DNA of 64,000 nucleotides from Halorubrum hochsteinianum (GTDB lineage: Archaea > Halobacteriota > Halobacteria > Halobacteriales > Haloferacaceae). This document shows, piece after piece, positions 24,155 through 32,140 of this stretch. Each line of letters starts with the position of its first letter. Positions within the stretch are counted from its first letter, which is position 1. Under the pieces are notes generated by a model. It was not told the DNA's origin. It was given only the letters and a program-made list of their open reading frames with translations, and made no database searches. The DNA lies in NCBI RefSeq assembly GCF_023702125.1, contig NZ_CP098415.1, positions 2,790,001-2,854,000 on the forward strand. The letters run 5' to 3'. A program made the translations under genes and the position numbers.

Positions 24155-25621
24155 ATGAGTAGTGGGGCATCCGGATCCGCGCGGACCCGGTACGCCATCC
24201 TCGGCTGTGGGAGCGTCGGTCACGCCGTCGCGGAGGAACTGACCGAGCGCGGGAAGGACGTCCTCATTCTCGACCGCGACGAGAGCCGGGTCGAAGCGCT
24301 CCGCGATCAGGACCTCAACGCGCGCGTCCAGGACATCGCCGACGCCGACGTGGTCGACGAGATCGGCGACCGCGACATCGTGTTGATCTTGGCGAGCGAC
24401 GTGGAGGCGAACAAGGCGGCCGTCTCGGCGGTCCGCGAGACCGGCGGCGACCACTACGTCGTCGTCCGCGCCTCCGACCCCGTCAGCGAGGACGAACTCC
24501 GCGAGCGCGGCGCGGACGTCGTCATCAACCCCTCGACCGTGATCGCCGACAGCGCGCTCCAGTCGCTGGAGACGGGGGAGCTGGAGTACATGGCCCGCCA
24601 GCTCGCGGAGATAATCGAGACCGGCGGCGACCGGATGGCGATCCTCACGCACGACAACCCCGAACCCGACTCGATCGCCTCCGCCACCGCGCTCCAGGCG
24701 ATCGCCGAGGCGTTCGGCGTCGAGGCCGACATCGTCTACTCCGGCGACGTCGGCCATCAGGAGAACCGGGCGTTCGTCAACCTGCTCGGGATCGACCTGC
24801 TTGCGCGCTCGGAGGCCCCGGACCTGTCCGAGTACGGGACGGTCGCGGCCGTCGACCTCGCGAAGTCGGCCGACGAGGGCTTCGACTTCGACGTCGAGAT
24901 CGACATCTACCTCGACCACCTGGAGGCGGAGGTGCCGTTCGACGCCCGGTTCGTCGACGTGCGGACCAACGTCTCCTCGACGTCGACGATCCTCACGAAG
25001 TACCTCCAGGAGTTCGACCAGTCGCCCTCGGAGGCGGTCGCGACCGCGCTGCTGTACGGGATCCGCGCCGAGACGCTCGACTTCAAGCGGGACACGACGC
25101 CCGCGGACCTGACCGCGGCCGCGTACCTCCACCCGTTCGCGAACCACGACACGCTCGAACAGGTGGAGTCGCCGTCGATGAGCCCGGAGACGCTGGACGT
25201 GCTCGCCGAGGCGATCCAGAACCGCGAGGTCCAGGGGAGCCACCTCTTCTCGACGGCGGGGTTCATCCGCGACCGCGAGGCGCTCGCGCAGGCCGCCCAA
25301 CACCTCCTCAACTTGGAGGGGATCACGACCACCGCGGTGCTGGGGATCGCCGACGAGAAGATCTTCCTCGCCGCCCGCTCGAAGGACATCCGGCTGAACA
25401 TCGGCAACGTCCTGGACGAGGCGTTCTCCGAGATGGGCGACGCCGCCGGTCACTCGACGCAGGGGTCGCTCGAAATCCCGCTCGGCATCTTCACCGGCAT
25501 CGAGGCGAGCGGCGAGAACCGCGACACGCTCCTCCACCTCACGGAGGAGGCGGTCCGCCGGAAGCTGTTCGACGCGCTGGGCGTCGAGGGCGGGAGCGGC
25601 GACGGGTCGAACGGCTCCTGA
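24155..25621 (+). CDS. TrkA-N plus DHH-domain protein with altered DHH motifs (488 aa)
   Basis: An N-terminal TrkA-N/RCK Rossmann domain (YAILGCGSVGHAVAEEL, residues 14-30) precedes a DHH phosphoesterase-like domain and a DHHA1 C-terminal domain (about 350-480). Active members need H-x-x-P-D-x-D, a D-H-S type motif and DHH. Here these read HDNPEPDS, VDLAKS and LDHLE. Two metal-binding His are therefore missing, so the domain may bind nucleotides without cleaving them. TrkA-N/DHH fusions are known in haloarchaea as possible cyclic-dinucleotide or potassium regulators. A TATA-like GTTAAGTG is about 28 nt upstream. Confidence 0.85.
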   Translation: MSSGASGSARTRYAILGCGSVGHAVAEELTERGKDVLILDRDESRVEALRDQDLNARVQDIADADVVDEIGDRDIVLILASDVEANKAAVSAVRETGGDHYVVVRASDPVSEDELRERGADVVINPSTVIADSALQSLETGELEYMARQLAEIIETGGDRMAILTHDNPEPDSIASATALQAIAEAFGVEADIVYSGDVGHQENRAFVNLLGIDLLARSEAPDLSEYGTVAAVDLAKSADEGFDFDVEIDIYLDHLEAEVPFDARFVDVRTNVSSTSTILTKYLQEFDQSPSEAVATALLYGIRAETLDFKRDTTPADLTAAAYLHPFANHDTLEQVESPSMSPETLDVLAEAIQNREVQGSHLFSTAGFIRDREALAQAAQHLLNLEGITTTAVLGIADEKIFLAARSKDIRLNIGNVLDEAFSEMGDAAGHSTQGSLEIPLGIFTGIEASGENRDTLLHLTEEAVRRKLFDALGVEGGSGDGSNGS

Positions 25622-25695
25622 CCCCGCCCGCGGCTGCGCCGCGTCCGGCGGGGGCGTTTTCAGGCTCGCCACCGTAGATTCGACCGTCACGTCGT

Positions 25696-25899
25696 ATGTA
25701 CGTCCCCGACGACCCGCCGGCGACCTGTCCCGCCTGCGGCGACCCGTACGACTCCGTCTCGCGACACGCGGACGGGTTCGTCGCGAACCTCCTGGACAAC
25801 GAGCGCTACCAGCGGGTGTGTTTCACGGCCGTGAGCGACGCGGGCGACCCCGCCCTGGACTGTTACCACCACACCCATGAGCAGGCGGGCACCGACTGA
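25696..25899 (+). CDS. Small zinc-binding protein (67 aa)
   Basis: Starts MYVPDDPPATCPACGDPYDS, with one CxxC knuckle followed by a SRHADGF motif, a further Cys in QRVCFTAV and a Cys-His pair DCYHHTHE, so a compact zinc site is likely. Similar uncharacterised proteins occur widely in haloarchaea. Function unknown. Confidence 0.7.
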   Translation: MYVPDDPPATCPACGDPYDSVSRHADGFVANLLDNERYQRVCFTAVSDAGDPALDCYHHTHEQAGTD

Positions 25900-25975
25900 G
25901 AGGGCCGTGACGGTCCGCGGAGACGGCCCGCGGTCCGCGGGGGGACGCCCCACAGTCCGCGGAGTCGCGCCGCGT

Positions 25976-26950
25976 TCAGAAGCCGTCGCCCTCGGTGATC
26001 GAGGTGTGCGAGCCGATCAGCGCGCCCGAGAGGTCGACGCCCTCCAGCGTCGCGCCCGTGTCTATCACGGAGTTCCGGATCTCCGAGTCGCTGATCGTCG
26101 CGTCCTCGAAGACGACGGTGCGGTCGAGCGTCGAGTCGGTCACCGTCGCGCCCGACATGACGTGGACCACGTCGCCGAGGTCGCTGCCCTCGACGGTCGC
26201 GTCGTCGGCGACGAGCGTCCCGCCGTCTAAGGCGTACTCGACCGCGTCGAGGTAGCTCTCCGCGGTGCCGATGTCGAACCACGCGCCGTCGAAGGTGTAG
26301 GCGTGGACGGCCCCGCGCCGCTGGAGCCACTGGAGGAACCAGCCCGGCTCGTCCGGGTTGTTGTCGTTTTCGAGGTACGTCGTGAGCTTCGGGAGCGTCT
26401 CGGCCGGGAAGGCGTAGCAGGCGATGGAGACGAGCGTCGACTGCGGGTCGGCGGGCTTCTCCTGGAAGTCGATCACCTCGTCGCCGTCCAGTTGGACGAG
26501 GCCGTACGACTTCGCGCGCTCGCGGTCGCCCACGTCGTAGGCGGCCAGCGTCGGCGTCCCCTTGTCCTCGAAGAAGTCGGCGAAGTCGCCGAGATCGAAG
26601 CTGATCATGTTGTCGCCGGCGACGACGACCAGGTCGTCGTCGACCCCCTCGCGCTCGACGAGCTGTTCGAGCGCGCCCACGACGCCGAACTTCTCGTCCT
26701 CCTCGACGGTCTCCTCGACCGAGAGCGTCGGCTTCTCGAAGGGACTCTCGTCGAGGTAGTCGGCGAACGTGTCGGCGAAGCGCTCGTTCGTCGAGACGAA
26801 CACCTCGTCGACGCGGTCGTCGGCCTCCAAGTCCTCGAATATCTCGTCGATGACGGTGTTTTCCCCGACGGGGAGGAACATCTTCGGCCGGTGTTCGGTG
26901 ATCGGCCAGAGTCTGGTCGCGTAGCCGCCCGCGAGTACGACTGCCTTCAT
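25976..26950 (-). CDS. Sugar nucleotidyltransferase (NDP-sugar synthase, 324 aa)
   Basis: N-terminal nucleotidyltransferase domain: MKAVVLAGGYATRLWPITEHRPKM is cut short here, with signature LAGGYATRLWP at residues 6-16. The sugar-binding motif VVAGDNMISFD and the lysine in DFQEKPAD are present. The C-terminal third shows hexapeptide-like repeats (TVTDSTLD, TISDSEIRN) of a left-handed beta-helix. It makes an NDP-sugar such as UDP-glucose or dTDP-glucose for glycan synthesis; the exact sugar is not visible. ATG 26950 is the standard start. Confidence 0.9.
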   Translation of the reverse strand: MKAVVLAGGYATRLWPITEHRPKMFLPVGENTVIDEIFEDLEADDRVDEVFVSTNERFADTFADYLDESPFEKPTLSVEETVEEDEKFGVVGALEQLVEREGVDDDLVVVAGDNMISFDLGDFADFFEDKGTPTLAAYDVGDRERAKSYGLVQLDGDEVIDFQEKPADPQSTLVSIACYAFPAETLPKLTTYLENDNNPDEPGWFLQWLQRRGAVHAYTFDGAWFDIGTAESYLDAVEYALDGGTLVADDATVEGSDLGDVVHVMSGATVTDSTLDRTVVFEDATISDSEIRNSVIDTGATLEGVDLSGALIGSHTSITEGDGF

Positions 26951-27102
26951 ACGCTTTCCGTCTCCCCCCGGTGACATACCTCTTGTGCCGCGCCGCCTCC
27001 CGTCTCGGTCGACGCGCGGTCCGGGTCGACGGGTCCCGATTCCGGCGGCCGGACCGTGGCGACCCCGGACGGTTTTAGCCGCCGCGCCGCGAACGCCCGA
27101 CT

Positions 27103-27408
27103 ATGGAGACGACCCGCCAGCGGATCGCCGACGCGCTCCGCGAGGGGCCGCGGACCGCGAGCGACCTCGCGGCGACGCTGTCGCTCCCGAGGCCGACGAT
27201 ATACGAGCACCTCGAACACGTCTCGCGGTCGGTCGCCGACGCCGGAGGGGCCGACGCGGACGGCGACGGCGACGAGGAGTTCCTCGTCGCGCCGCCGACC
27301 TGTCGCGAGTGCGGGTTCGACGGCTTCGACGACCCCGTCAACGAGCCGTCGCGGTGTCCCGAGTGTAGGTGCGAGCGGATCGAGGAGCCGGCGTTCGTAA
27401 TCCGCTAA
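27103..27408 (+). CDS. ArsR-like HTH regulator with C-terminal zinc ribbon (101 aa)
   Basis: A winged-helix start (METTRQRIADALREGPRTASDLAATL) with recognition region PRPTIYEHLEHV occupies about residues 1-45. An acidic linker leads to a zinc ribbon CRECGF...CPECRC (residues about 66-90). HTH plus zinc-ribbon proteins of this size are known in archaea as uncharacterised transcription factors. It is convergent with the DJ-1 gene. Confidence 0.8.
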   Translation: METTRQRIADALREGPRTASDLAATLSLPRPTIYEHLEHVSRSVADAGGADADGDGDEEFLVAPPTCRECGFDGFDDPVNEPSRCPECRCERIEEPAFVIR

Positions 27409-27432
27409 CGCGGGTCGAGGCCGGTCCGTCGC

Positions 27433-28110
27433 TTACAGTTCGTCTAGCAGCGTCGCGGCCGCGTCGGCAGACGAGCCGGGGCCGCGAGCCGTGATCAGGT
27501 CGCCGTCGACCGTGACGCTCGTGTCGGCGTCGAGTTCGGCGTCGAAGTCGGCCCCGGCGAGGACGACCTCGTCTTCGACCCAGTACGGGAGCTTCCGGCC
27601 GTCGGGGAGGACCTCGTGGTCGTCGACGATGTCCTCCTCCCACTCGTTCGGGAAGCCGGTGATAGAGCGGCCCTCGACGAGGGGCGTCCCGTCGGCCTCG
27701 CGGGTGAACGCGAGGATGCCGACCGCGTGACAGACGACGAGCGCGACGCTCTCCTCGCCCGCGACCGCGTCGAGCAGTAGCTGACGGGCGTGTCGGTCCT
27801 GGTTCACGTCCCAGACGGTGCCGTGGCCGCCGGGGAAGACGACGGCGTCGTGGCCCTCGGCGTCGACCGTCGCGATCGATTCCGGATCGTTGAGTCCCGG
27901 ATGGCTCTCGTCGACCTCGCGGAGCTCCGCGACCCGGTCCTCACCGCCCGCGGCCTCCGGGTCGAGCGAGCGCTCGTCGACGACCGGCGGCGACCCGGAC
28001 GGCGTCGCGACGGTCACGTCGACGCCCTCGTTCTCCAGCGTCGTCAGCGGCTCGATACACTCCTCGGCCCAGTAGCCTTCCTCGCTCACGACGAACAGCG
28101 CGCTTGTCAT
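27433..28110 (-). CDS. DJ-1/PfpI family protein (225 aa)
   Basis: Class I glutamine-amidotransferase-like fold: strand MTSALFVVSEEGYWAEE, the acidic site FPGGHGTVWD (near 98), and the nucleophile elbow LVVCHAVGIL with the catalytic Cys near 128. Members are glyoxalase III/deglycase-like or chaperones; the Glu in SEEGYWAEE fits the glyoxalase-type HchA/Hsp31 subgroup. Physiological role is inferred. Its start faces the structured repeat element at 28.2 kb. Confidence 0.82.
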   Translation of the reverse strand: MTSALFVVSEEGYWAEECIEPLTTLENEGVDVTVATPSGSPPVVDERSLDPEAAGGEDRVAELREVDESHPGLNDPESIATVDAEGHDAVVFPGGHGTVWDVNQDRHARQLLLDAVAGEESVALVVCHAVGILAFTREADGTPLVEGRSITGFPNEWEEDIVDDHEVLPDGRKLPYWVEDEVVLAGADFDAELDADTSVTVDGDLITARGPGSSADAAATLLDEL

Positions 28111-28180
28111 GTGTGCCCCGCAGTTCGCGACCCGGTCGGAAAAGACGCCCGTGGCCGGCAGCGACGCGGGGGGACGTGTG

Positions 28181-28189
28181 GTTTATAAG
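28181..28189 (+). promoter_or_regulatory. TATA box in front of structured element copy 1
   Basis: GTTTATAAG is a strong haloarchaeal TATA box with no start codon or gene in the expected place. A transcript would begin near 28212, exactly at the first hairpin of the repeat element. It may drive a non-coding RNA. Confidence 0.45.
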
Positions 28190-28198
28190 TGGAGCTGC

Positions 28199-28515
28199 GG
28201 TGCGGTGGCGTCGCCGGCGGCAGCGCCGGCGGCTGTAAGAGGCGCGTCGCGCCTCTCTGCGCGCCTCCGAGCGCCCGACAGGGCGCGAGGAGCGTCGCGC
28301 GAGGGAGTCGACCGGTCGGAGCGAAGCGGAGACCGGTCGACGAGGCTGGGGAGGCCTGAGGTGCTGTGCGGCTGCGGGGCGGGACTCGAAGGGCCAGTCG
28401 CGAAGCGGTCAGACGCTCGCTGTGCTCCTCGTCACTCGCTTCGCTCGTTCCCGCGGTGCTTACGTCGCCTCTGACCGCTTCGCGACTGGCCCTTCGGCGG
28501 CCTCGGTCACAATAT
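28199..28515 (+). repeat. Structured multi-hairpin element, copy 1
   Basis: Order on the plus strand is as follows. Two perfect hairpins occur only in this copy (28212-28231, 8-bp stem; 28238-28256, 9-bp stem). Hairpin A has inner stem GCGCCC/GGGCGC and loop GACA (28271-28286). Hairpin B has stem GTCGACCGGTC/GACCGGTCGAC (28307-28317, 28331-28341). The core runs from GAGGCTGGGGAGG to GGCGGGACTCGAAGGG (28342-28393). Hairpin C has perfect 27-bp arms (28387-28413, 28470-28496) around a 56-nt loop, followed by the tail CTTCGGCGG. Copy 2 at 29.4-29.7 kb has the same order with different, still paired, stems. No protein reading makes sense. Confidence 0.8.
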
Positions 28516-28588
28516 CAATTTCATCGCAGCGAGCGACCGAGACTTCAGTACTCACCGAAAAGCTACACTCCGACTCGGCAGTATCGAC

Positions 28589-29158
28589 TTACTCGTCGCC
28601 CTGCGCGTCGACGATCACGACCTCGCCGTCCTCGACGGTGACGTTGATCAGCGTCTTCACGTTGTAGTCGGTGTCGTCGAGCTCGTTGGGTCCGGCCTTC
28701 TTGATCACGGCGACGACGTCGACGACCTCCGCGCCGACCTCGTCGGTGAGCGCGTCGAGGATGGCCTTCATCGTGCCGCCCGTCGAGAGCACGTCGTCTA
28801 AGACGAGCACGCGGTCGCCCTCCTCCACGTCGTTGATGTACATCTCCGACTCGGAGTAGCCCGTCTCCTGGAACAGCGGGACCTCGCCGTCGAGGCCGTA
28901 CTGGCGCTTGCGGATGACGACCAGCGGGATGTCGGTCATCAGGGAGAGCGCGGTGGAGATGTGGATCCCCATCGCGGCGGGCGTGACGATCTTGTCGACG
29001 TTCTCCAGCTCCGCCTTCCGGATGATCCGGATGACGATCTCCCGGAGCAGCTCCGGTTCGAGCATGGGAACGCCGTCGCTGATCGGGTGGACGAAGTACT
29101 GGTACTCGCCTTTCTCGATGATCGGCGCGTCGAGGAGCGACTGCCGCAACTGGTCCAT
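28589..29158 (-). CDS. hpt: Hypoxanthine/guanine-type phosphoribosyltransferase (189 aa)
   Basis: Purine salvage enzyme of the archaeal HGPRT-like/APRT-like family. The PRPP loop [14 protein letters not shown] (about residues 117-130) is intact, and [16 protein letters not shown] precedes the flexible loop. It transfers ribose-5-phosphate from PRPP to a purine base; which base cannot be told (haloarchaeal members have been named both ways). The TATA box CTTTATTAAT lies about 20-29 nt upstream, implying a leaderless mRNA. It is flanked on both sides by copies of the structured element. Confidence 0.9.
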   Translation of the reverse strand: MDQLRQSLLDAPIIEKGEYQYFVHPISDGVPMLEPELLREIVIRIIRKAELENVDKIVTPAAMGIHISTALSLMTDIPLVVIRKRQYGLDGEVPLFQETGYSESEMYINDVEEGDRVLVLDDVLSTGGTMKAILDALTDEVGAEVVDVVAVIKKAGPNELDDTDYNVKTLINVTVEDGEVVIVDAQGDE

Positions 29159-29177
29159 GTCGCGGGTACTCGGGCGG

Positions 29178-29187
29178 ATTAATAAAG
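29178..29187 (-). promoter_or_regulatory. TATA box of hpt
   Basis: CTTTATTAAT on the minus strand is centred 25 nt before the ATG at 29158. Further AT-rich TATA-like motifs lie upstream at about 29246-29255 and 29379-29387, within the tandem repeats. Confidence 0.6.
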
Positions 29188-29260
29188 CGTGGCGGTTGCC
29201 GGATCGCGGTGTGAGGCGATCGCACGGAGCACAGTACTCGAACGGTCAATATAACTCGGC

Positions 29261-29435
29261 GATCGACACGGACGCCCCCGAAGCCCCGGGCGCTCGGCCG
29301 TACGTAACTGGATACAACCCGGTGACCGACACAGACGCCTCTAAAGCCCCGGACGCTCGGCTGTACGCTGCTGTGAGTGCTTATAAACTATTGACCGACG
29401 CGACCACCACCGAAGCCCCGGGCGCGAGGCAGACG
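29261..29435 (-). repeat. Three 43-44-bp repeats with AT-rich spacers upstream of hpt
   Basis: Units 29261-29304, 29324-29367 and 29393-29435 share GA(T/C)CGAC.C.GAC followed by CGAAGCCCCGGGCGC and mostly CTCGGC.GTACG. The third unit includes the outer arm of hairpin C of element copy 2. Spacers contain TATA-like TTTATAAG (about 29379-29387) and TTGTATCC on the minus strand. The tail of the element has apparently been duplicated twice toward hpt. Confidence 0.75.
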
Positions 29436-29655
29436 CACGCTCGCTGCGGTCCTCACTCAGTCGCTGTCGCTCCTTCGTTACGGTCCTTGCGTCGCCTGCG
29501 TCTGCCCCGCGCCCGCCCCTTCGAGTCCCGCCCCGCACAGCCTCACACCTCCCCAGCCTCGCGGTTCGCGCTCTCCGAGCGCTCACCGCGTCCCTCGCGC
29601 GTGCTGGCTCGCGGCCTGTCGGCCGCTCGCAGGCACGCGCCACCGCGCAAGAAAC
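29393..29655 (-). repeat. Structured multi-hairpin element, copy 2
   Basis: Read on the minus strand, hairpin A has inner stem GCGGCC/GGCCGC (29611-29626) with loop GACA and outer 8-bp stem GCGCGTGC/GCACGCGC (29597-29604, 29633-29640). Hairpin B has stem CGCGGT/ACCGCG (29560-29565, 29585-29590) with an inner 6-bp stem. The core (about 29515-29559) is close to that of copy 1. Hairpin C has arms 29411-29436 and 29498-29523, 26 bp with four mismatches, around a 61-nt loop. It begins right after the stop of the enoyl-CoA hydratase gene and points toward hpt. Confidence 0.8.
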
Positions 29656-29666
29656 GAGTTACAGTC

Positions 29667-30443
29667 TTACTCGAACTCCGGCTCGCGCTTCTCCAAGAAC
29701 GCCTCCATCCCCTCGCGCTGGTCGTGCGTGCCGAACAGGCCGGCCCACGACCGTCGTTCGAGGGCGAGTCCGGTTGCCGCCGACCCCTCGCCGGCCGCGT
29801 TCAGCGCCTCCTTCGCGGCCCGGAGCGCGGTCGCCGGCTTCGCGGCCAGCTCGCCCGCCAGCTCGTCGAGCCGGTCGTCGAACGCGTCGTCGGCGACGAC
29901 CTCGCCGACGAAGCCGACCTCGGCCGCCTCCGCGGCGTCGATCCGCTCGCCGAGGAAGATCAGCCGACGGGCGACCTCGTCGCCGACGAGCGCGGGGAGC
30001 CGCTGCGTGCCGCCCCAGCCGGGGATGATGCCCAGATCGATTTCGGTCTGTCCGAGCACCGCGCTCTCGGCCGCGACCCGGAGGTCGCAGGCGAGCGCGA
30101 GTTCGCAGCCGCCGCCGAAGGCGTACCCGTCGATCGCGGCGACCGTCGGCGCGGGGAACGTCTCGATCGCGTCCGCGACGCGGTGGCCGAGCTCGGCGTA
30201 CGCCTGCGCCTCGGGCGTCGAGAGGTCGACCATGTGGGAGATGTCCGCGCCCGCGACGAACGCGTCGTCGCCCGCGCCGGCGATCACGAGGACCCGCGCG
30301 TCGCGGTCGGCTGCCTCGTCGACCGCGTCCTCGATCGCTTCGAGCGTCTCGACGGTGAGCGCGTTGAGCTGTTCGGGTCGGTCGACGGTGATCGTCGCGA
30401 CGCCGCGGTCGTCGACGTCGAACGTGATTGGCTCGCTGCTCAT
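29667..30443 (-). CDS. Enoyl-CoA hydratase/isomerase family protein (258 aa)
   Basis: Crotonase fold. The oxyanion-hole motif is in FVAGADISHM (near 64) and the second part in DGYAFGGGCELALACDLRVA (near 104-123). The catalytic Glu region EIDLGIIPGWGGTQRL contains the Glu equivalent of Glu164. It hydrates enoyl-CoA in fatty acid or amino acid breakdown. No partner dehydrogenase is adjacent; the substrate is unknown. ATG 30443. Confidence 0.9.
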   Translation of the reverse strand: MSSEPITFDVDDRGVATITVDRPEQLNALTVETLEAIEDAVDEAADRDARVLVIAGAGDDAFVAGADISHMVDLSTPEAQAYAELGHRVADAIETFPAPTVAAIDGYAFGGGCELALACDLRVAAESAVLGQTEIDLGIIPGWGGTQRLPALVGDEVARRLIFLGERIDAAEAAEVGFVGEVVADDAFDDRLDELAGELAAKPATALRAAKEALNAAGEGSAATGLALERRSWAGLFGTHDQREGMEAFLEKREPEFE

Positions 30444-30540
30444 ACGCGCCCCGTCGGAGGGCAGGATGAAAACGGTTCGGCAGGCGGATCCGGCGTTGGG
30501 CAGGCGGATCCGATCCCGTCGTCGCCCGTCCCGGCCACGC

Positions 30541-30762
30541 TCAGACCTCTTCGCGGCTGTCGATCCCGGTGTAGATGAACCACGCCGTCGTGTACACGCC
30601 GACGAACAGCAGGTAGCCGACGACGAGACCGCCGAGCTGTCGGCTGGCGAGGCCGCCGGGAAGCGTCCGCGAGAGGATTCCGAGCGCGATGACGAAGACG
30701 AGCAGCGAGAACAGGCCGGAGAGGGCGTACACGCCGAGGTCCGAGGTGAGACGATCGCGCAC
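30541..30762 (-). CDS. Small two-helix membrane protein (73 aa)
   Basis: Two membrane helices (about residues 9-32 and 44-66) joined by a PGGLASRQLGG loop, with a charged C-terminus DSREEV. It starts with GTG 30762. Uncharacterised; the GC-rich third codon position supports coding. It lies between the hydratase and the divergent HtrA-like protease. Confidence 0.55.
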   Translation of the reverse strand: MRDRLTSDLGVYALSGLFSLLVFVIALGILSRTLPGGLASRQLGGLVVGYLLFVGVYTTAWFIYTGIDSREEV

Positions 30763-30898
30763 GCCTCCAGCAACGGTGTCCCGTTACATACTCCCATCGG
30801 TTGCGGGCCGAGCGGGGCCGAGCGAACGCGACGCCCCCGGCCCCGTCGGCGCGCGAACGGGCAGATCGCTTAACTCTCCGAGAATCCTGTCGGATGAC

Positions 30899-32029
30899 AT
30901 GGGACACACTCGACGCGAACTCCTCGTGGCGGGCGGGATCGCGGGGGCCGCCGCCGCGTCCGGCTGCCTCGGGCGGGCCGGCGGGACGAACGGTGAGGGC
31001 GGGACCGACGCGTCGACTCCGGCGGCCGACACGCCCGTCGACGACCCGGCGAACGCGGGCTACGCGGAGGTGTACGACGCGGTCGCGCCGTCCGTCGCGC
31101 GGGTCCAGACCTACGTCGAGAGCCGCGAGACGGTCTTCGGTCCCGCGGAGGGCGGGGAGGCCGGACAGGGATCCGGCTTCCGCTACGACGACCGCCACCT
31201 CGTCACGAACGACCACGTCATCGGCGACCCGGACACGGTCAGGGTACAGGGCGCGGACGACGGCTGGCTGGACGCGAGCGTCGTCGGACGCGACCCGTAC
31301 AGCGACCTCGCGGTCCTCGAACTCGACGGCGACCTCCCCGGCGACCCCCTCCCGGTGGCGACGGACCTCCCCGAGATCGGCACGGAGGTGCTCGTCGTCG
31401 GCGCGCCCCTGGGACTGGAGGGGTCGGCGACGCAGGGGATCGTCAGCGGCCGGAACCGGACGATCCCCGCCTCGTCGACCGCGCGGGGGCGCTTCTCGAT
31501 CGCGGACGCGATCCAGACGGACGCCGCCCTGAACCCCGGCAACAGCGGCGGCCCGATCGTCACCCTCGACGGGACCGTCGTCGGCGTCGCAACCGCGACC
31601 CGGGGCGAGAATCTCGGATTCGGCGTCTCGGCGCGGCTGGTGAACGAGGTCGTGCCGGAACTTATCGCCTCAGGGAGCTACGAGCACTCCTACCTCGGCG
31701 TGGGCGTCCGGGAGGTCGACCCCCTGCTGGCGGCGGGAAACGACCTCCCCGAGGCGCGCGGCGTGTACGTCACGGAGGTCGTCGACGGCGGCCCCGCCGA
31801 CGGCGTCCTCCGCGGTGCGAGCGGCGAGACTACCGTCGAGGGCGCGACCGTCCCGACCGGCGGCGACACCATCGTTTCGCTCGACGACACCGAGGTGGCC
31901 GAGAACGCCGACCTCTCGCAGTACCTCGCCTTGGAGACCCGGCCGGGAGACACGGTCTCGGTCGGGATCGTCCGCGACGGGAGCGAGGAGACGGTGGACG
32001 TGACGCTCGGCGAGCGGCCGGAGCCGTGA
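30899..32029 (+). CDS. HtrA/DegP-like serine protease lipoprotein (376 aa)
   Basis: Exported S1C protease. A Tat-type signal with RRELLVAGG and a lipobox ASGC (Cys near 23) precede the catalytic triad: His in VTNDHVIG, Asp in DLAVLEL and Ser in NPGNSGGPIV. A C-terminal PDZ domain (about 265-376) has YLGVGVREV and GDTIVSLDD. It likely degrades damaged envelope proteins outside the cell. ATG 30899 is preferred to an upstream in-frame start because the signal peptide begins there. Confidence 0.92.
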   Translation: MGHTRRELLVAGGIAGAAAASGCLGRAGGTNGEGGTDASTPAADTPVDDPANAGYAEVYDAVAPSVARVQTYVESRETVFGPAEGGEAGQGSGFRYDDRHLVTNDHVIGDPDTVRVQGADDGWLDASVVGRDPYSDLAVLELDGDLPGDPLPVATDLPEIGTEVLVVGAPLGLEGSATQGIVSGRNRTIPASSTARGRFSIADAIQTDAALNPGNSGGPIVTLDGTVVGVATATRGENLGFGVSARLVNEVVPELIASGSYEHSYLGVGVREVDPLLAAGNDLPEARGVYVTEVVDGGPADGVLRGASGETTVEGATVPTGGDTIVSLDDTEVAENADLSQYLALETRPGDTVSVGIVRDGSEETVDVTLGERPEP

Positions 32030-32110
32030 CCGGCGGGTGACGCCGGCGGTCGGAGCGGTGTGCGGGATCGGGACCGGGTCCGCGGCCGGCGCGGTTGCGC
32101 GGATTGCAAC

Positions 32111-32119
32111 CCATATATG
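32111..32119 (+). promoter_or_regulatory. TATA box of aroC
   Basis: CCATATATG is centred about 26 nt before the ATG at 32141, as for a leaderless mRNA. Confidence 0.5.
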
Positions 32120-32140
32120 CCCCCGGCCACACGTATCGGT

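Noticed and set aside
28199-29655. Insertion-sequence or transposase remnant around hpt
   Set aside because: No transposase-like protein sequence is found in any frame, and no target-site duplication was seen; described instead as a structured non-coding repeat.
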